Assembly (NCBI RefSeq): GCF_029457495.1
Contig: NZ_CP120361.1
Coordinates: 5,242,520-5,306,519, forward strand
DNA length: 64,000 bases
Origin: Chelativorans sp. AA-79
GTDB lineage: Bacteria; Pseudomonadota; Alphaproteobacteria; Rhizobiales; Rhizobiaceae
Reading direction: 5' to 3'
The translations under genes and the position numbers were made by a program. Of the stretch, positions 52,551 through 61,936 are shown in pieces. Positions within the stretch are counted from its first letter, which is position 1; each line of letters opens with the position of its first letter. The notes beneath the pieces are model-generated. The model ran no database searches, was not told where the DNA came from, and saw only the letters and a program-made list of their open reading frames with translations.

Positions 52551-54125
52551 ATGAGCACCTTCGGCGCATATGTCCGCCTTTTCCGTGCGGGTTGGATTCT
52601 GGTGCGGGAGGGCGTGGTGGCCGCTCTTCCGGGGGACCAGCTCACGGGAATGCCGCTGCTGGGCTGGCGCATTGCGAAACTCTTCTCGCGCCCCCGCTCC
52701 ACCGAGCGCGACCGGCCGGAGCGCTTGGCGATTGCGGTCGACCGGCTGGGTCCTTCCTATGTGAAGCTCGGTCAGTTTCTGGCGACCCGGCCGGATGTGG
52801 TGGGCAACCAGATGGCACGCGATCTGGCCACCCTGCAGGACCGGATGGAGACCTTTCCGCAGGAGCAGGCGCACGCGGCGGTCGAGGCTTCGCTGGGCGC
52901 CCCGGTGGAAAAGCTCTTCCGTGATTTCGGCGCGCCGGTGGCGGCAGCCTCCATCGCGCAGGTGCATCCGGCCAAGATCCTGCGAGAAGGAGAGATCCAG
53001 AAGGTCGCCGTGAAGGTGATCAGGCCGGGCGTGCGCCGGCGCTTCTATAATGATCTCGAGTCCTTTTTCATGGCCGCTCACCTGCAGGAGCGCTTGATCG
53101 CGTCGGCTCGCCGCCTGAGGCCGGTACAGGTGACGCAGACGCTGGCCCAGACCACAAAAATCGAGATGGACCTCAGGCTGGAGGCAGCGGCCATCTCCGA
53201 AATCCACGAGAACACGAAGGATGATCCCGGCTTTCGCGTGCCCTGGGTGGACTGGCAGCGCACCGGCCGGGACGTGCTCACGCTCGAATGGATCGACGGC
53301 ATAAAGATGTCCGACATCGAGGGGTTGCGGGCCGCGGGCCACGACCTGGAACAGCTTGCCACGATGCTGATCCAGTCCTTTCTGCGCCACACGCTGCGCG
53401 ACGGCTTCTTCCACGCCGACATGCATCCCGGCAACCTGTTCGTTGAGGCGGACGGCACGATCGTCGCCGTCGATTTCGGCATTGTGGGGCGCATTGGCCG
53501 GAAGGAGCGGCGCTTCCTCGCGGAAATCCTCTATGGCTTCATCACACGCGATTTCCGCCGCGTGGCCGAGGTTCACTTCGAGGCAGGCTATGTGCCCGGC
53601 CATCACGACGTCGCCGCTTTCGCCCAGGCGCTACGCGCCATCGGAGAGCCCATCCACGGTCAACCCGCGGAGACCATATCGATGGCGCGGCTCCTGACGC
53701 TGCTCTTCGAAGTGACTGAACTCTTCGACATGCAGACGAGGCCCGAGCTCCTGCTTCTGCAGAAGACGATGGTAGTGGTCGAAGGAGTGTCCCGTACGCT
53801 CGATCCGCATTTCAACATGTGGCGGGCATCGGAGCCCGTCGTCTCCGACTGGATCAAGAAGAATCTCGGGCCACAAGGGCTGCTTATGGATGCGCGGGAG
53901 GGCGTGAATGCGCTGATGATGCTGGCGCGCCAGGCGCCGGAGCTTGCCGCCCGCGCCGAGCGCCTCGTCCGTGAGGTGGATGCCGTCGTGGAGAAGGGCG
54001 TTCGCCTGGATATCGAGACGGCCGAAGCGATCGGCCGGGCGGGCGCGCGGCACACGCGCTTCGGCCGCCTTGCGCTTTGGATGATCGCTCTATTGCTCTT
54101 CATCCTGCTGTGGCGGCTGTCTTGA
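52551..54125 (+). CDS. ubiB: UbiB family protein-kinase-like ubiquinone biosynthesis protein
   Basis: A 524-residue ABC1/ADCK-family protein. The KxGQ motif appears as SYVKLGQFLATRPD, then AAASIAQVHPAKI (Ala-rich ATP-loop), EWIDGIKMSD and the catalytic HADMHPGNLF plus VDFGIVGRIG. C-terminal helices about 500-522 form a membrane anchor (LALWMIALLLFILLWRL). It is an ATPase needed for ubiquinone hydroxylation. It is translated from the ubiE message with a 6-bp gap. Complete, standard size. Confidence 0.95.
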   Translation: MSTFGAYVRLFRAGWILVREGVVAALPGDQLTGMPLLGWRIAKLFSRPRSTERDRPERLAIAVDRLGPSYVKLGQFLATRPDVVGNQMARDLATLQDRMETFPQEQAHAAVEASLGAPVEKLFRDFGAPVAAASIAQVHPAKILREGEIQKVAVKVIRPGVRRRFYNDLESFFMAAHLQERLIASARRLRPVQVTQTLAQTTKIEMDLRLEAAAISEIHENTKDDPGFRVPWVDWQRTGRDVLTLEWIDGIKMSDIEGLRAAGHDLEQLATMLIQSFLRHTLRDGFFHADMHPGNLFVEADGTIVAVDFGIVGRIGRKERRFLAEILYGFITRDFRRVAEVHFEAGYVPGHHDVAAFAQALRAIGEPIHGQPAETISMARLLTLLFEVTELFDMQTRPELLLLQKTMVVVEGVSRTLDPHFNMWRASEPVVSDWIKKNLGPQGLLMDAREGVNALMMLARQAPELAARAERLVREVDAVVEKGVRLDIETAEAIGRAGARHTRFGRLALWMIALLLFILLWRLS

Positions 54126-54253
54126 TCACGTTGCCGTCGCTGGACGCCGGCTTATACTGCCTGCTGAAGCTCCTCGTGCGGAAAGCAGCGCGGGACCTGA
54201 TTTCACCAAAGAGCGATGCTATTGCTCGCCAACGATGATTCACCGTGTCGCCA

Positions 54254-54859
54254 ATGTCCAAACGCATCGCCGGCCCTGAGATCGAACGCCTGATACAGCT
54301 CCTGGCCAAGCTGCCTGGGCTTGGGCCCCGCTCGGCCAGGCGGGCCGCACTCCACCTCATCAAGAAAAAGGAGCAGCTTTTCGCGCCGCTTACCGCCGCC
54401 ATGGCGGAAGCGCTCGACAAGGTTCGTGTCTGCTCGGTCTGCGGCAATGTGGATACCGCCGACCCCTGCACCATCTGCACCGATCCGCGCCGCGAGGCGG
54501 GCACGCTGATCGTGGTCGAGGACGTGTCCGATTTGTGGGCTCTGGAGCGGGCTGCCGCCATGAACGCGCGCTACCACGTACTCGGCGGTACGCTTTCGCC
54601 GCTCGACGGCATCGGGCCGGATGACCTCAACATCAAGGGGCTGGCGAGACGCGTCGCCGAAGGCGGAGTCGCCGAGATCATCCTAGCCGTCAATGCGACG
54701 GTCGAGGGCCAGGCGACGGCCCATTACATCACCGATCAGCTTGCGGGCCTGGAGGTGAAGGTCACGCGGCTGGCGCATGGCGTGCCCGTCGGCGGCGAGC
54801 TTGATTATCTGGACGAGGGTACGCTCGCGGCCGCATTGAAATCGCGCACGGCGTTTTGA
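54254..54859 (+). CDS. recR: Recombination mediator RecR
   Basis: RecFOR-pathway protein of 201 residues. The N-terminus has the helix-hairpin-helix [19 protein letters not shown]; the zinc finger is C-x2-C-x8-C-x2-C ([16 protein letters not shown]); a Toprim domain follows ([14 protein letters not shown]). GTG at 54245 is an alternative start. Often recR follows dnaX and ybaB; here it follows ubiB by 128 bp, without those genes. The next gene, mltB, is 5-10 bp after the stop. Confidence 0.95.
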   Translation: MSKRIAGPEIERLIQLLAKLPGLGPRSARRAALHLIKKKEQLFAPLTAAMAEALDKVRVCSVCGNVDTADPCTICTDPRREAGTLIVVEDVSDLWALERAAAMNARYHVLGGTLSPLDGIGPDDLNIKGLARRVAEGGVAEIILAVNATVEGQATAHYITDQLAGLEVKVTRLAHGVPVGGELDYLDEGTLAAALKSRTAF

Positions 54860-54863
54860 GGGG

Positions 54864-56120
54864 ATGATCATGAGAAATTCCGCTGAACGGAGGTCATCCT
54901 TCATTGCCGTGTTCTCAATCGTCCTGCTCTCGCTTGTGGCTCCGGCCCATGCTGCGGCACAGAATACCGCCGATCTTTTCAACCAGTGGCTGGCACGCGA
55001 CCTCTGGCCGGAGGCTCGTTCGCGCGGGATATCGGAGGCTACCTTCAATGCGGCCTTCGAAGGGATATCGCCCAACCTGAAGCTGCCGGACCTCGTTCTG
55101 CCCGGCGAGAGCGCGCCGCGTTCGACGGAGCAGCACCAGGCGGAGTTCCGCGCGCCCGCGGCCTATTTCGCCCATGTCGACGGTGTGGTCTCCGGCGGCC
55201 GCAGCCGGGCGAAAGCGCATGCCGCCACGCTTTCCGCCATCGAGAGGCGCTTCGGCGTGCCGTCCGGCATCGTGCTCGCCATCTGGGGCCGCGAATCGGG
55301 TTTCGGCAGCGCGAAGATCCCTTACAACGCCTTCGAGGTGCTCGGCACCAAGGCGTTCCTGGCAACCCGCAAGGAGATGTTCCGGAAGGAATTGCTGGCG
55401 GCACTCGAGATGGTCGAGAAACGCCGCGTCAGGCCCGAGATGATGCGGTCATCGTGGGCGGGTGCCATGGGCCAGCCGCAGTTCATGCCGTCTTCCTATC
55501 TGAAATACGCTGTCGATTTCGACGGCGACGGTCGGGCCGATATCTGGAACTCCGTGCCTGATGCGCTCGCGTCCATCGCAAACTACCTCGCCGGTCATGG
55601 CTGGCTGCAAGGGCGCGACTGGGGTTTCGAGGTTGCTGTTCCCGAGAGCGTCTCCTGCACGCTCGAAGGGCCGGACCGGGGGCGCCGCATCGCCGACTGG
55701 GCGGCCATGGGGATCACGCGTGTGAACGGGAAACCCTTTCCGGCCCATGAATTGCGCGAGGAGGGCTATCTGATGATGCCTGCCGGGCGTTTCGGGCCGG
55801 CCTTCGTCGTCACGCCGAATTTCTATCGCCTCAAGGACTACAACGAGAGCGATCTCTACGCCCTTTTCGTCGGCCATGCCGCGGACCAGATCATGTATGG
55901 CGGCAGCGGGTTTGCCGCGCGCTGGGGCGAGGTCGATTCCATGCGCCGGTCCGATATAGCCGCCATGCAGCGCGCGCTGGAGCGCCAGGGCCATGATGTG
56001 GGCGGTGCCGACGGCCTTGCCGGCTTCAAGACGCGGCGCTCCATCGGCCTGTGGCAGGGGAAGACTGGCAGGGCTGCGACCTGCTTCCCGGACCGAGACC
56101 TCCTTCGTCAAATCAGGTAA
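54864..56120 (+). CDS. MltB-type lytic murein transglycosylase
   Basis: A 418-residue periplasmic glycan-cleaving enzyme. A Sec signal peptide (SIVLLSLVAPAHAAA) precedes an SLT_2 domain with catalytic Glu in IWGRESGFGSAKIPYN, and FMPSSYLKYAVDFDGDG. A peptidoglycan-binding-like domain (about 370-415, MQRALERQGHDVGGADG) closes it. It forms 1,6-anhydro muropeptides. ATG at 54870 is an alternative start. It lies 4 bp after recR and is followed at 64 bp by the Kazal lipoprotein. Confidence 0.93.
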   Translation: MIMRNSAERRSSFIAVFSIVLLSLVAPAHAAAQNTADLFNQWLARDLWPEARSRGISEATFNAAFEGISPNLKLPDLVLPGESAPRSTEQHQAEFRAPAAYFAHVDGVVSGGRSRAKAHAATLSAIERRFGVPSGIVLAIWGRESGFGSAKIPYNAFEVLGTKAFLATRKEMFRKELLAALEMVEKRRVRPEMMRSSWAGAMGQPQFMPSSYLKYAVDFDGDGRADIWNSVPDALASIANYLAGHGWLQGRDWGFEVAVPESVSCTLEGPDRGRRIADWAAMGITRVNGKPFPAHELREEGYLMMPAGRFGPAFVVTPNFYRLKDYNESDLYALFVGHAADQIMYGGSGFAARWGEVDSMRRSDIAAMQRALERQGHDVGGADGLAGFKTRRSIGLWQGKTGRAATCFPDRDLLRQIR

Positions 56121-56184
56121 GGAGGGAACGCGACAGGCGGGCACGGGGTTTCGGCGCTGTCGCATCTGGAGAGGAGGGTCCACC

Positions 56185-56721
56185 GTGAAGTTCCTGAAAA
56201 ATCTCGCCGGGCTGGGCGCCTTGGCCTTTGCCGGCCTCATCCTTTGGAGCTGTACCGTCGTCGTCGACGAGGAGCCGCGCCCAAGGCCGCCTGAAGGGCC
56301 GCGCATCTGCACACAGCACTATCAGCCCGTTTGCGCCGCGCGTGGCGACCGCCGCCGCACCTTCTCCAATGCGTGCATCGCCCAGTCGGAAGGGTTCAGG
56401 CCCATCCACCCCGGCGAATGCCGGGACACGCGTCCGCCGCAGGCCTGCACCCGCGAGTATCGCCCCGTCTGTGCCGTAAGGAGCGGGCGCGAGCGCACCT
56501 TCCCGAACGCCTGCATGGCGGAGGCCGACGGATACAGGCCGATCCATCCCGGCGAGTGCCGCCAATCGGGCGGGCGCCCGCCGCAATCCGACCGGCCGCA
56601 ATTCTGCACCCAACAGTACGAGCCGGTCTGTGCCGTACGCGGCAACCGCATGCGCACCTTCGGCAATGCCTGCGAGGCGCAGTCATCAGACTATCGCATC
56701 ATCCGCCGCGGCGAGTGCTGA
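56185..56721 (+). CDS. Lipoprotein with three Kazal-like domains
   Basis: A 178-residue protein starting at GTG 56185 with AGGAGG 7 bases upstream. A short N-terminus with lipobox-like LILWSC (Cys 23) is followed by a Pro/Arg-rich linker and three near-identical Kazal-type repeats at about 42-79, 88-125 and 141-178. Each has four cysteines (C..., PVC, NAC, GEC) and the F.NAC...G pattern, so two disulfides instead of three. Kazal domains inhibit serine proteases; in bacteria the targets are unknown. Repeats differ at several sites, so they have diverged, but spacing is fixed. It sits behind mltB on the same strand. Confidence 0.88.
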   Translation: MKFLKNLAGLGALAFAGLILWSCTVVVDEEPRPRPPEGPRICTQHYQPVCAARGDRRRTFSNACIAQSEGFRPIHPGECRDTRPPQACTREYRPVCAVRSGRERTFPNACMAEADGYRPIHPGECRQSGGRPPQSDRPQFCTQQYEPVCAVRGNRMRTFGNACEAQSSDYRIIRRGEC

Positions 56722-56770
56722 GAAAGACGGGTGAAATGAGCCGTGGCGATGTTCCGCCGCGGCTTGCATC

Positions 56771-57292
56771 TCAGCCGGTGGCCAGTCGCGCCATCGCCCA
56801 CTGCATCAGCGGCGTCTGACCGAATGTCACGAGCCCGCCCAGGCCCAGCGCCACCCCATAGGGTATGCCCGCCTTCTCGTCTGCGAAATGGCGCAGCAGC
56901 AGGTTGTTGGCGACCAACAGTGCCAAGCCGGAGTTGCGGAACATGAGAAGGGCGATTGTGAGCAATCCGCCAAGCAGGGCGACAACCAGCAGGTAATTCG
57001 CAAGCCCAAGGCTGAAGCCGAACCAGACGGCGCTCGCCGACATCAGCTTGGCATCACCGCCGCCCATGGCGCCGGTGGCGAAGATCGCGAAGGTGACGGC
57101 GAGCACCACGGCTCCCGCCGCGAAATGCATGCCGATCTCGGACCACGGTATGCCGGTAAGCGGCGCCAGCACCGCGAAAGCGAGCACGAGCAGGATTGAG
57201 ACACGATTCGCGATGGTCATCGACACCATGTCCGACACGGCTGCGAAGACCATGCAGAAGGGAAAGACAACCAAGATCGCCGCTTCGAGCAT
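56771..57292 (-). CDS. cpaA: Prepilin peptidase CpaA/TadV-type (A24 family)
   Basis: A 173-residue inner-membrane aspartic peptidase that processes Flp prepilins and TadE/F pseudopilins. The two catalytic Asp are in FAAVSDMVSMTIAN and the GxGD-like TGAMGGGDAKLMSA. It has six hydrophobic segments and lacks the N-methylase part of PilD, as expected for CpaA. The ATG at 57292 is preceded by GGGAGCAG. flp lies upstream on the same strand at 57515-57703, 220 bp away with a hairpin between. Confidence 0.92.
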   Translation of the reverse strand: MLEAAILVVFPFCMVFAAVSDMVSMTIANRVSILLVLAFAVLAPLTGIPWSEIGMHFAAGAVVLAVTFAIFATGAMGGGDAKLMSASAVWFGFSLGLANYLLVVALLGGLLTIALLMFRNSGLALLVANNLLLRHFADEKAGIPYGVALGLGGLVTFGQTPLMQWAMARLATG

Positions 57293-57458
57293 TGTTCTGC
57301 TCCCGAACGACAAGAGAGAAATTATCAACCGCTCGCCGATGGTCTTGGTATCGGCCCCGCTGGAATGCGGTTCCGATCCTCTGCGGCCAATCTTAGCGGC
57401 GCTGAAAACCGAGCACCGGTGAAGATGATCGGATATCATTTGATCGCTGCACTACGAG

Positions 57459-57486
57459 AAAGCCGCCTGCCCGTGCAGACGGCTTT
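57459..57486. terminator. Hairpin between flp and cpaA
   Basis: AAAGCCG-C-CTGC / GCAG-A-CGGCTTT gives 11 paired bases with one mismatch, 29 bases past the flp stop. On the plus strand it is followed by a T-rich stretch; on the minus strand the U-tract is poor. It may lower readthrough from flp into cpaA, making more pilin than peptidase. Confidence 0.6.
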
Positions 57487-57514
57487 ATCTTCTTCTTTCC
57501 AAGAACGAAGGCGA

Positions 57515-57703
57515 TTACGGAGTGGTGCCGCCACCAGGGTTGGTCATCTGTCCGCCAAGGCCGGTCAGCGCACCACTGAATCCATTGCTCAGCGCGGTGG
57601 CGCCGGCGATCACGCCGACGGCGATCAGGGCGGCCATCAGGCCGTATTCGATCGCGGTAACACCCTTCTCGTCCTTACGGAAGCGAGCGAAAATCTTGGA
57701 CAT
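57515..57703 (-). CDS. flp: Flp family type IVb pilin
   Basis: A 62-residue prepilin. The cleavage site is DEKG|VTAIEYGLMAAL, with Glu and Tyr at positions +5 and +6 of the mature protein, then a hydrophobic helix and a short Gly/Asn/Pro tail. Flp assembles into the Tad adhesion pilus. GAAGGAG before the ATG supports the start. Its promoter must lie in the AT-rich stretch shared with the divergent gene at 57998. Confidence 0.95.
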   Translation of the reverse strand: MSKIFARFRKDEKGVTAIEYGLMAALIAVGVIAGATALSNGFSGALTGLGGQMTNPGGGTTP

Positions 57704-57997
57704 GAGAGAACTCCTTCAGCTCCGATTTTTACAGCACCCCGCCGACTTTTTCTCTTCTGTCGATCGGATGTGAGACAGTTACGCCGCGGCACTTTCAGGG
57801 CTCTTAACAAACAATGTTACTGAATGATTTACTTTTTGAATGAGAATAACAGAGTTAGAAAATCTATAATTATGGAAATTTAATTCAAATTTTATGTCTT
57901 ATTCCGCGCTCCTGGAGCACGTGTTGCGGACTTAACCCTTGCTTCACCAATCCCGTTCATATTTCGGTGAGGAAAATTCGGGGACGGGAGTGGCGGC
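57704..57997. promoter_or_regulatory. Very AT-rich divergent promoter region of the pilus locus
   Basis: This 294-bp gap between flp and the pil_N gene falls to about 20% GC at 57841-57900 in a window of otherwise roughly 60-65% GC. No ORF is supported. Such an AT island fits a target for a DNA-bending or Ros/MucR-type silencer. Individual promoters could not be assigned. Confidence 0.6.
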
Positions 57998-58417
57998 GTG
58001 AGGCTTCTTTACGGGTGGGGTTTGCTTTTCATGGCCCTTCTGGCAGCCGCGCCTGCCCCTGTGGCCCATGCCGACGGGCGCATCGGCGTGGTGATGAACC
58101 AGGCCAAGATCATCAAGCTTGCGCGTCCGGCCGACACGGTGGTGATCGGCAATCCGGATATCGCGGATGCTGTGGTCCAGGATTCCACGACGATCGTACT
58201 TACCGGCAGGGGCTTCGGCGTCACCAACATCGTCGTGCTCGATGTGGATGGGAGGCCCATCATCGACGAGCAGGTGGTGGTCTCGCGCCAGGCGGTGGAT
58301 TCGGTTCGTGTCTATCGCCGTTCCGATGTTCAGACCCTTTCCTGCACCCCCTATTGCGAGAGCGCCTACAAAACCGACGCCGAGCGCATGTCCGAGGCGG
58401 AGATGCGCTCGCAATAG
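57998..58417 (+). CDS. Pilus assembly N-terminal domain protein (CpaC N-domain-like)
   Basis: A 139-residue secreted protein. The signal peptide (LLYGWGLLFMALLAAAPAPVAHA) is followed by a T2SS/T3SS pilus N-domain of the type found at the start of the CpaC secretin: INQAKIIKLARPADTVVIGNPDIAD-like sequence (from about 33) and TGRGFGVTNIVVLD. There is no secretin beta-barrel, so this is a stand-alone N-domain that may dock to the secretin or store pilins. GTG start with GGGAG upstream. TadE/G-like genes follow. Confidence 0.85.
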   Translation: MRLLYGWGLLFMALLAAAPAPVAHADGRIGVVMNQAKIIKLARPADTVVIGNPDIADAVVQDSTTIVLTGRGFGVTNIVVLDVDGRPIIDEQVVVSRQAVDSVRVYRRSDVQTLSCTPYCESAYKTDAERMSEAEMRSQ

Positions 58418-58524
58418 TTATCCTTCATGGATGGTTAAGGCGCTGCCGAAGATTTTAACGGCGCGGAAAACGCGACGGCAACTGCCGGTGTGTCATGCTC
58501 GCTGCTTCAGGAGAGGGTTTTGGC

Positions 58525-59088
58525 ATGCACTGCGTTAGGGCGGGGACGAGAGGCGGCCGGGTATCGCCGCGCCGTTTTTGGCACGAGCGGAGCGGTGCGA
58601 CCGTGATCGAATTCGCGCTTCTTGCTTTTCCGTTCTTCCTAGTGCTTTTCGCCATTCTGGAAAGTTGCGTCGCCTTCACCGCGCAGGCTCTGCTGACCAA
58701 CGCGACCGACGACATCGCGCGCCAGTTCCGCACCGGCCAGTTGAGGGCGGGCAGCGTCAACGAGCAGACGGTTCGGGATCTCCTGTGTGAGCGCATGAGC
58801 ATGCTTTATCCTGCCGATTGCCCGGGCCTGCGCGTCGACCTGCAGAACTATCAAACCTTTGCGCAGGCGGCCGCGCTCTTCGACGGGCCGATTCTCCCGT
58901 CGGCCTACAGCTTCGATCCCGGTGATGCGGGCGAGAAGAACGTGTTGCGCGTCTTCTATTTCTGGCCCGTGATTACGAACATCATGCATGATCGCATGGC
59001 GAACCTTCCCGATGGCAAGATGCTGCTTTTCGCCACGCGGACCTGGCAAAACGAACCATTCGCCGCCGTGGCGCAGCAGGGAGGCTGA
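58525..59088 (+). CDS. TadE-like pilus assembly protein
   Basis: A 187-residue protein with a short cytoplasmic lead and an N-terminal pseudopilin motif (RSGATVIEFALLAFPFFLVLF). TadE-type proteins are processed by CpaA at G|..E and support pilus assembly. The rest is periplasmic, with a Cys pair (CERMSMLYPADCPG). The ATG at 58525 with GGAGAGG upstream is favoured over 58495. It follows the pil_N gene by 107 bp and precedes a second TadE/G-type protein by 9 bp. Confidence 0.88.
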   Translation: MHCVRAGTRGGRVSPRRFWHERSGATVIEFALLAFPFFLVLFAILESCVAFTAQALLTNATDDIARQFRTGQLRAGSVNEQTVRDLLCERMSMLYPADCPGLRVDLQNYQTFAQAAALFDGPILPSAYSFDPGDAGEKNVLRVFYFWPVITNIMHDRMANLPDGKMLLFATRTWQNEPFAAVAQQGG

Positions 59089-59097
59089 ACGAGGACG

Positions 59098-59718
59098 ATG
59101 ATGGGGGCGAGGCTACCAGCGGCCGGTAAAAGCCTGGCGCAGCGCTGTGCCGCCTTCAAGGCGGAGACGCGCGGCGTGGCCGCTATCGAGTTCGCGCTGG
59201 TCGTGCCGCTGATGCTGGCGCTCTTCTTCCTCTCCCTGGAGTTTTCTCAGGCGCTGGAGACGGACAGGAAGGTCAGCCGCCTGGCGAGCCAGGTGGCCGA
59301 TCTCGTCACGCAGCAGCGCGAGATGACGAAGGAGGAACTGAGAGGGCTCATGACCATAGGCCAGGCCACGCTCCAGCCCTACCGCCGCAGTGACCCCAAA
59401 ATTACCGTCACCGCCATTCAGATCACGGACGAGGACCAGCCGAAGCCCAAGGTGGTCTGGTCGCGTGCCCTGGTCGATGGCGTGCTCGTGAATGCGGAGA
59501 CCCCGGGGGAACTCACCGAAGTGCCGCAAAGCCTCCTGGTGCGCGGCTCCTTCCTCGTGCGGGCAAATGCTGAGCTGGATTACCGGCCGGTGATCCTCTG
59601 GGCTGCGGGCGCCAAGGAAGGAATGGGGCTGACGGCAGCGTTCGACGAGATTGCCATGGGCGAACGTTATTATCTGCGCCCGCGCCAGACGCCCACGATC
59701 CCCTGCAGCGATTGCTGA
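59098..59718 (+). CDS. TadE/TadG-like pilus assembly protein
   Basis: A 206-residue protein with the pseudopilin motif TRGVAAIEFALVVPLMLALFF after 25 cytoplasmic residues, then a periplasmic domain with heptad-like helix (DRKVSRLASQVADLV) and a C-terminal Cys pair (CSDC). Similar to TadE/TadF-type minor pilins. Start ATG 59098 or 59101 are both possible. It completes a three-gene run (pil_N, TadE-like, this). Other Tad genes (secretin, ATPase, platform) are not in the window. Confidence 0.88.
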   Translation: MMGARLPAAGKSLAQRCAAFKAETRGVAAIEFALVVPLMLALFFLSLEFSQALETDRKVSRLASQVADLVTQQREMTKEELRGLMTIGQATLQPYRRSDPKITVTAIQITDEDQPKPKVVWSRALVDGVLVNAETPGELTEVPQSLLVRGSFLVRANAELDYRPVILWAAGAKEGMGLTAAFDEIAMGERYYLRPRQTPTIPCSDC

Positions 59719-59787
59719 AGCCCGCCGACGGCGATTGCCAATCCGGTCCGCGACCCCTATTTCTCGCATTGCATGGGTGGAAGATCG

Positions 59788-61017
59788 ATGGCACGCGCCT
59801 TTCTTTTCGTTCTGGATTCTTTCGGTATCGGCCATGCGCCGGATGCGGCGCGCTTCGGCGACGAGGGGGCGGATACCTTCGGCCATATCGCGACGGCCTG
59901 TGCCGCGGGCAAAGCCGACCGGAAAGGTTTGCGGCACGGACGCTTGAACCTGCCGCACATGCACGCGCTCGGGCTTGATGCGGCGGCAGCCCTTTCGGCT
60001 GGTCGGGAGCCGGAAGCCGGGTTCCTGCCCACGGGCTTCTACGGCGCGGCCGAGGAGCGGTCGAGCGGCAAGGACACCCCGTCCGGCCATTGGGAGATCG
60101 CAGGTGTGCCGGTACCCTTCGAATGGGGGTATTTTCCCCAAACCCTTCCGACCTTTCCGAAGGCGCTCACGGACAGGCTGGTGGCGGAGGCGGGGCTGCC
60201 CGGCATTCTCGGCAATTGCCATGCTTCAGGCACTGAGATCGTCGCCCGTCTGGGCGAGGAGCACATCCGTACCGGCAAACCGATCTGCTACACCTCGGCC
60301 GATTCGGTGTTCCAGATCGCTGCGCACGAAGAGCATTTCGGCCTGGAACGGCTCTACGCGCTATGCGAAACCGCGCGCCGGCTCGTGGACGAGTACAAGA
60401 TCGGCCGCGTGATCGCCCGCCCCTTTGTCGGCGAGAGCGCCGGGATCTTCGAGCGCACGGCGAACCGGCGCGATTACGCCGTTCCGCCGCCCGAACCGAC
60501 GCTGCTCGACCGGGTGGAAGCGGCGGGCGGCCGCGTGATCGCCATGGGCAAGATCGGCGACATATTCGCCCATCAGGGCGTCACGGAGGTGCGCAAGGCC
60601 GCCGGCAACATCGCGCTGTTCGATGCCACGCTCGGCGCGATGGATGATGCACGGCACGGCGACCTCGTCTTCGCCAATTTCGTGGATTTCGACACGCTCT
60701 ATGGCCACCGGCGCGATGTGACGGGCTATGCGGCCGCGCTCGAGGCTTTCGACCGGCGCCTACCCGAGGCGCTCGGCAAGCTCAGGGATGGTGACCTTCT
60801 GGTTATCACTGCCGACCACGGTTGCGACCCCACTTGGAAGGGAACGGACCACACGCGTGAACGCGTGCCGATCCTGGGAGTCGGCCCGGGACTTGTCAAA
60901 GGGTCGGTCGGCGTGAGGACGACCTTTGCCGATATCGGCGAAACCGTCGCGGCACATCTGGAATTGCCGTCAGGCCGCCATGGCCACCCCTTCCTCGATC
61001 TCGCACAACATGCCTGA
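59788..61017 (+). CDS. deoB: Phosphopentomutase
   Basis: A 409-residue metalloenzyme that interconverts ribose 1- and 5-phosphate (and deoxy forms) in nucleoside salvage. Alkaline-phosphatase-superfamily motifs: [17 protein letters not shown] at the start, [12 protein letters not shown] with the phospho-Thr, and [19 protein letters not shown] near the C-terminus for metal binding. GGTGG before the ATG is a modest site. The mutM start overlaps its end by 8 bases, so the two are co-translated. Confidence 0.95.
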   Translation: MARAFLFVLDSFGIGHAPDAARFGDEGADTFGHIATACAAGKADRKGLRHGRLNLPHMHALGLDAAAALSAGREPEAGFLPTGFYGAAEERSSGKDTPSGHWEIAGVPVPFEWGYFPQTLPTFPKALTDRLVAEAGLPGILGNCHASGTEIVARLGEEHIRTGKPICYTSADSVFQIAAHEEHFGLERLYALCETARRLVDEYKIGRVIARPFVGESAGIFERTANRRDYAVPPPEPTLLDRVEAAGGRVIAMGKIGDIFAHQGVTEVRKAAGNIALFDATLGAMDDARHGDLVFANFVDFDTLYGHRRDVTGYAAALEAFDRRLPEALGKLRDGDLLVITADHGCDPTWKGTDHTRERVPILGVGPGLVKGSVGVRTTFADIGETVAAHLELPSGRHGHPFLDLAQHA

Positions 61018-61900
61018 GCTGCCCGAAGTGGAGACCGTCCGGCGGGGGCTCGAGCCGGTGATGGAGGGTGCACGCGTTCTCGCCGTGGAGCAGCGCCGTG
61101 CGGACCTGCGTTTTCCATTCCCGGCGGGTTTTTCCGACCGTGTGAAAGGGCGGGTGGTCACCGCGCTCGACAGACGGGCCAAGTACCTGTTGCTGCATTT
61201 GCAGGGCGGCAGTGTGCTGATCTGCCATCTGGGCATGTCCGGCTCCTTCCGCGTCGAGGAGGACCGGGGCGGGACGGTTCCGGGCGGCTTCCATCATCCG
61301 CGCTCAAAGGACGAGAAGCACGACCACGTCGTGTTCCATCTGGAGCGGCAGGGCGGCAGGACGCGTGTGGTCTACAACGACCCGCGCCGCTTCGGCTTCA
61401 TGCTGCTCACTGAGGCTGTCGATCTTCCGGAGCATCCGCTTCTTGCCGGGCTCGGCGTCGAACCGACGGGGAATGAGCTCGACGGCGCTCTCCTTGCGCG
61501 GCTGCTTGCGGGAAAGCGCTCACCGCTCAAGGCAACTCTCATGGACCAGCGTGTGGTGGCGGGGCTGGGCAATATCTATGTCTGCGAGGCCCTGTGGCGG
61601 GCTGGGCTCTCGCCGCGCCGCCTCGCAGCCACCCTTGCCGCCCGCGACGGCCGACCGACCGAGCGCAGCAGCCGCCTGGCGGGGACGATCCGTGCGGTGA
61701 TTGCCGATGCGATCGCCGCGGGCGGCTCTTCGCTGAAGGATTATGTGCAGGCGGATGGCTCTCTCGGCTATTTTCAACACAGCTTCAGCGTCTATGATCG
61801 GGAGGGGGAACCCTGTCGCAAGGAGGGCTGCCGAGGCACGGTGAGCCGCATTGTGCAGGGCGGGCGCTCCACCTTCTATTGTCCAGCCTGCCAGCGCTAG
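61010..61900 (+). CDS. mutM: Formamidopyrimidine-DNA glycosylase MutM (Fpg)
   Basis: Base-excision enzyme for 8-oxoguanine and formamidopyrimidines, 296 residues. It starts [16 protein letters not shown], where Pro 2 and Glu 3 are catalytic. The helix-two-turn-helix is [18 protein letters not shown], and the zinc finger is C-x4-C-x16-C-x2-C at the end. A family-typical alphaproteobacterial insertion ([12 protein letters not shown]) is present near residue 95. It overlaps deoB and is followed 36 bp on by the enoyl-CoA hydratase. Confidence 0.96.
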   Translation: MPELPEVETVRRGLEPVMEGARVLAVEQRRADLRFPFPAGFSDRVKGRVVTALDRRAKYLLLHLQGGSVLICHLGMSGSFRVEEDRGGTVPGGFHHPRSKDEKHDHVVFHLERQGGRTRVVYNDPRRFGFMLLTEAVDLPEHPLLAGLGVEPTGNELDGALLARLLAGKRSPLKATLMDQRVVAGLGNIYVCEALWRAGLSPRRLAATLAARDGRPTERSSRLAGTIRAVIADAIAAGGSSLKDYVQADGSLGYFQHSFSVYDREGEPCRKEGCRGTVSRIVQGGRSTFYCPACQR

Positions 61901-61936
61901 GCTTCCCGGAATCTCGTCGCGCAAAGGAGATATTTT

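Noticed and set aside
51930..53606. A 558-codon ORF opposite ubiE/ubiB
   Set aside because: Spans two known genes in antisense and shows no domain.
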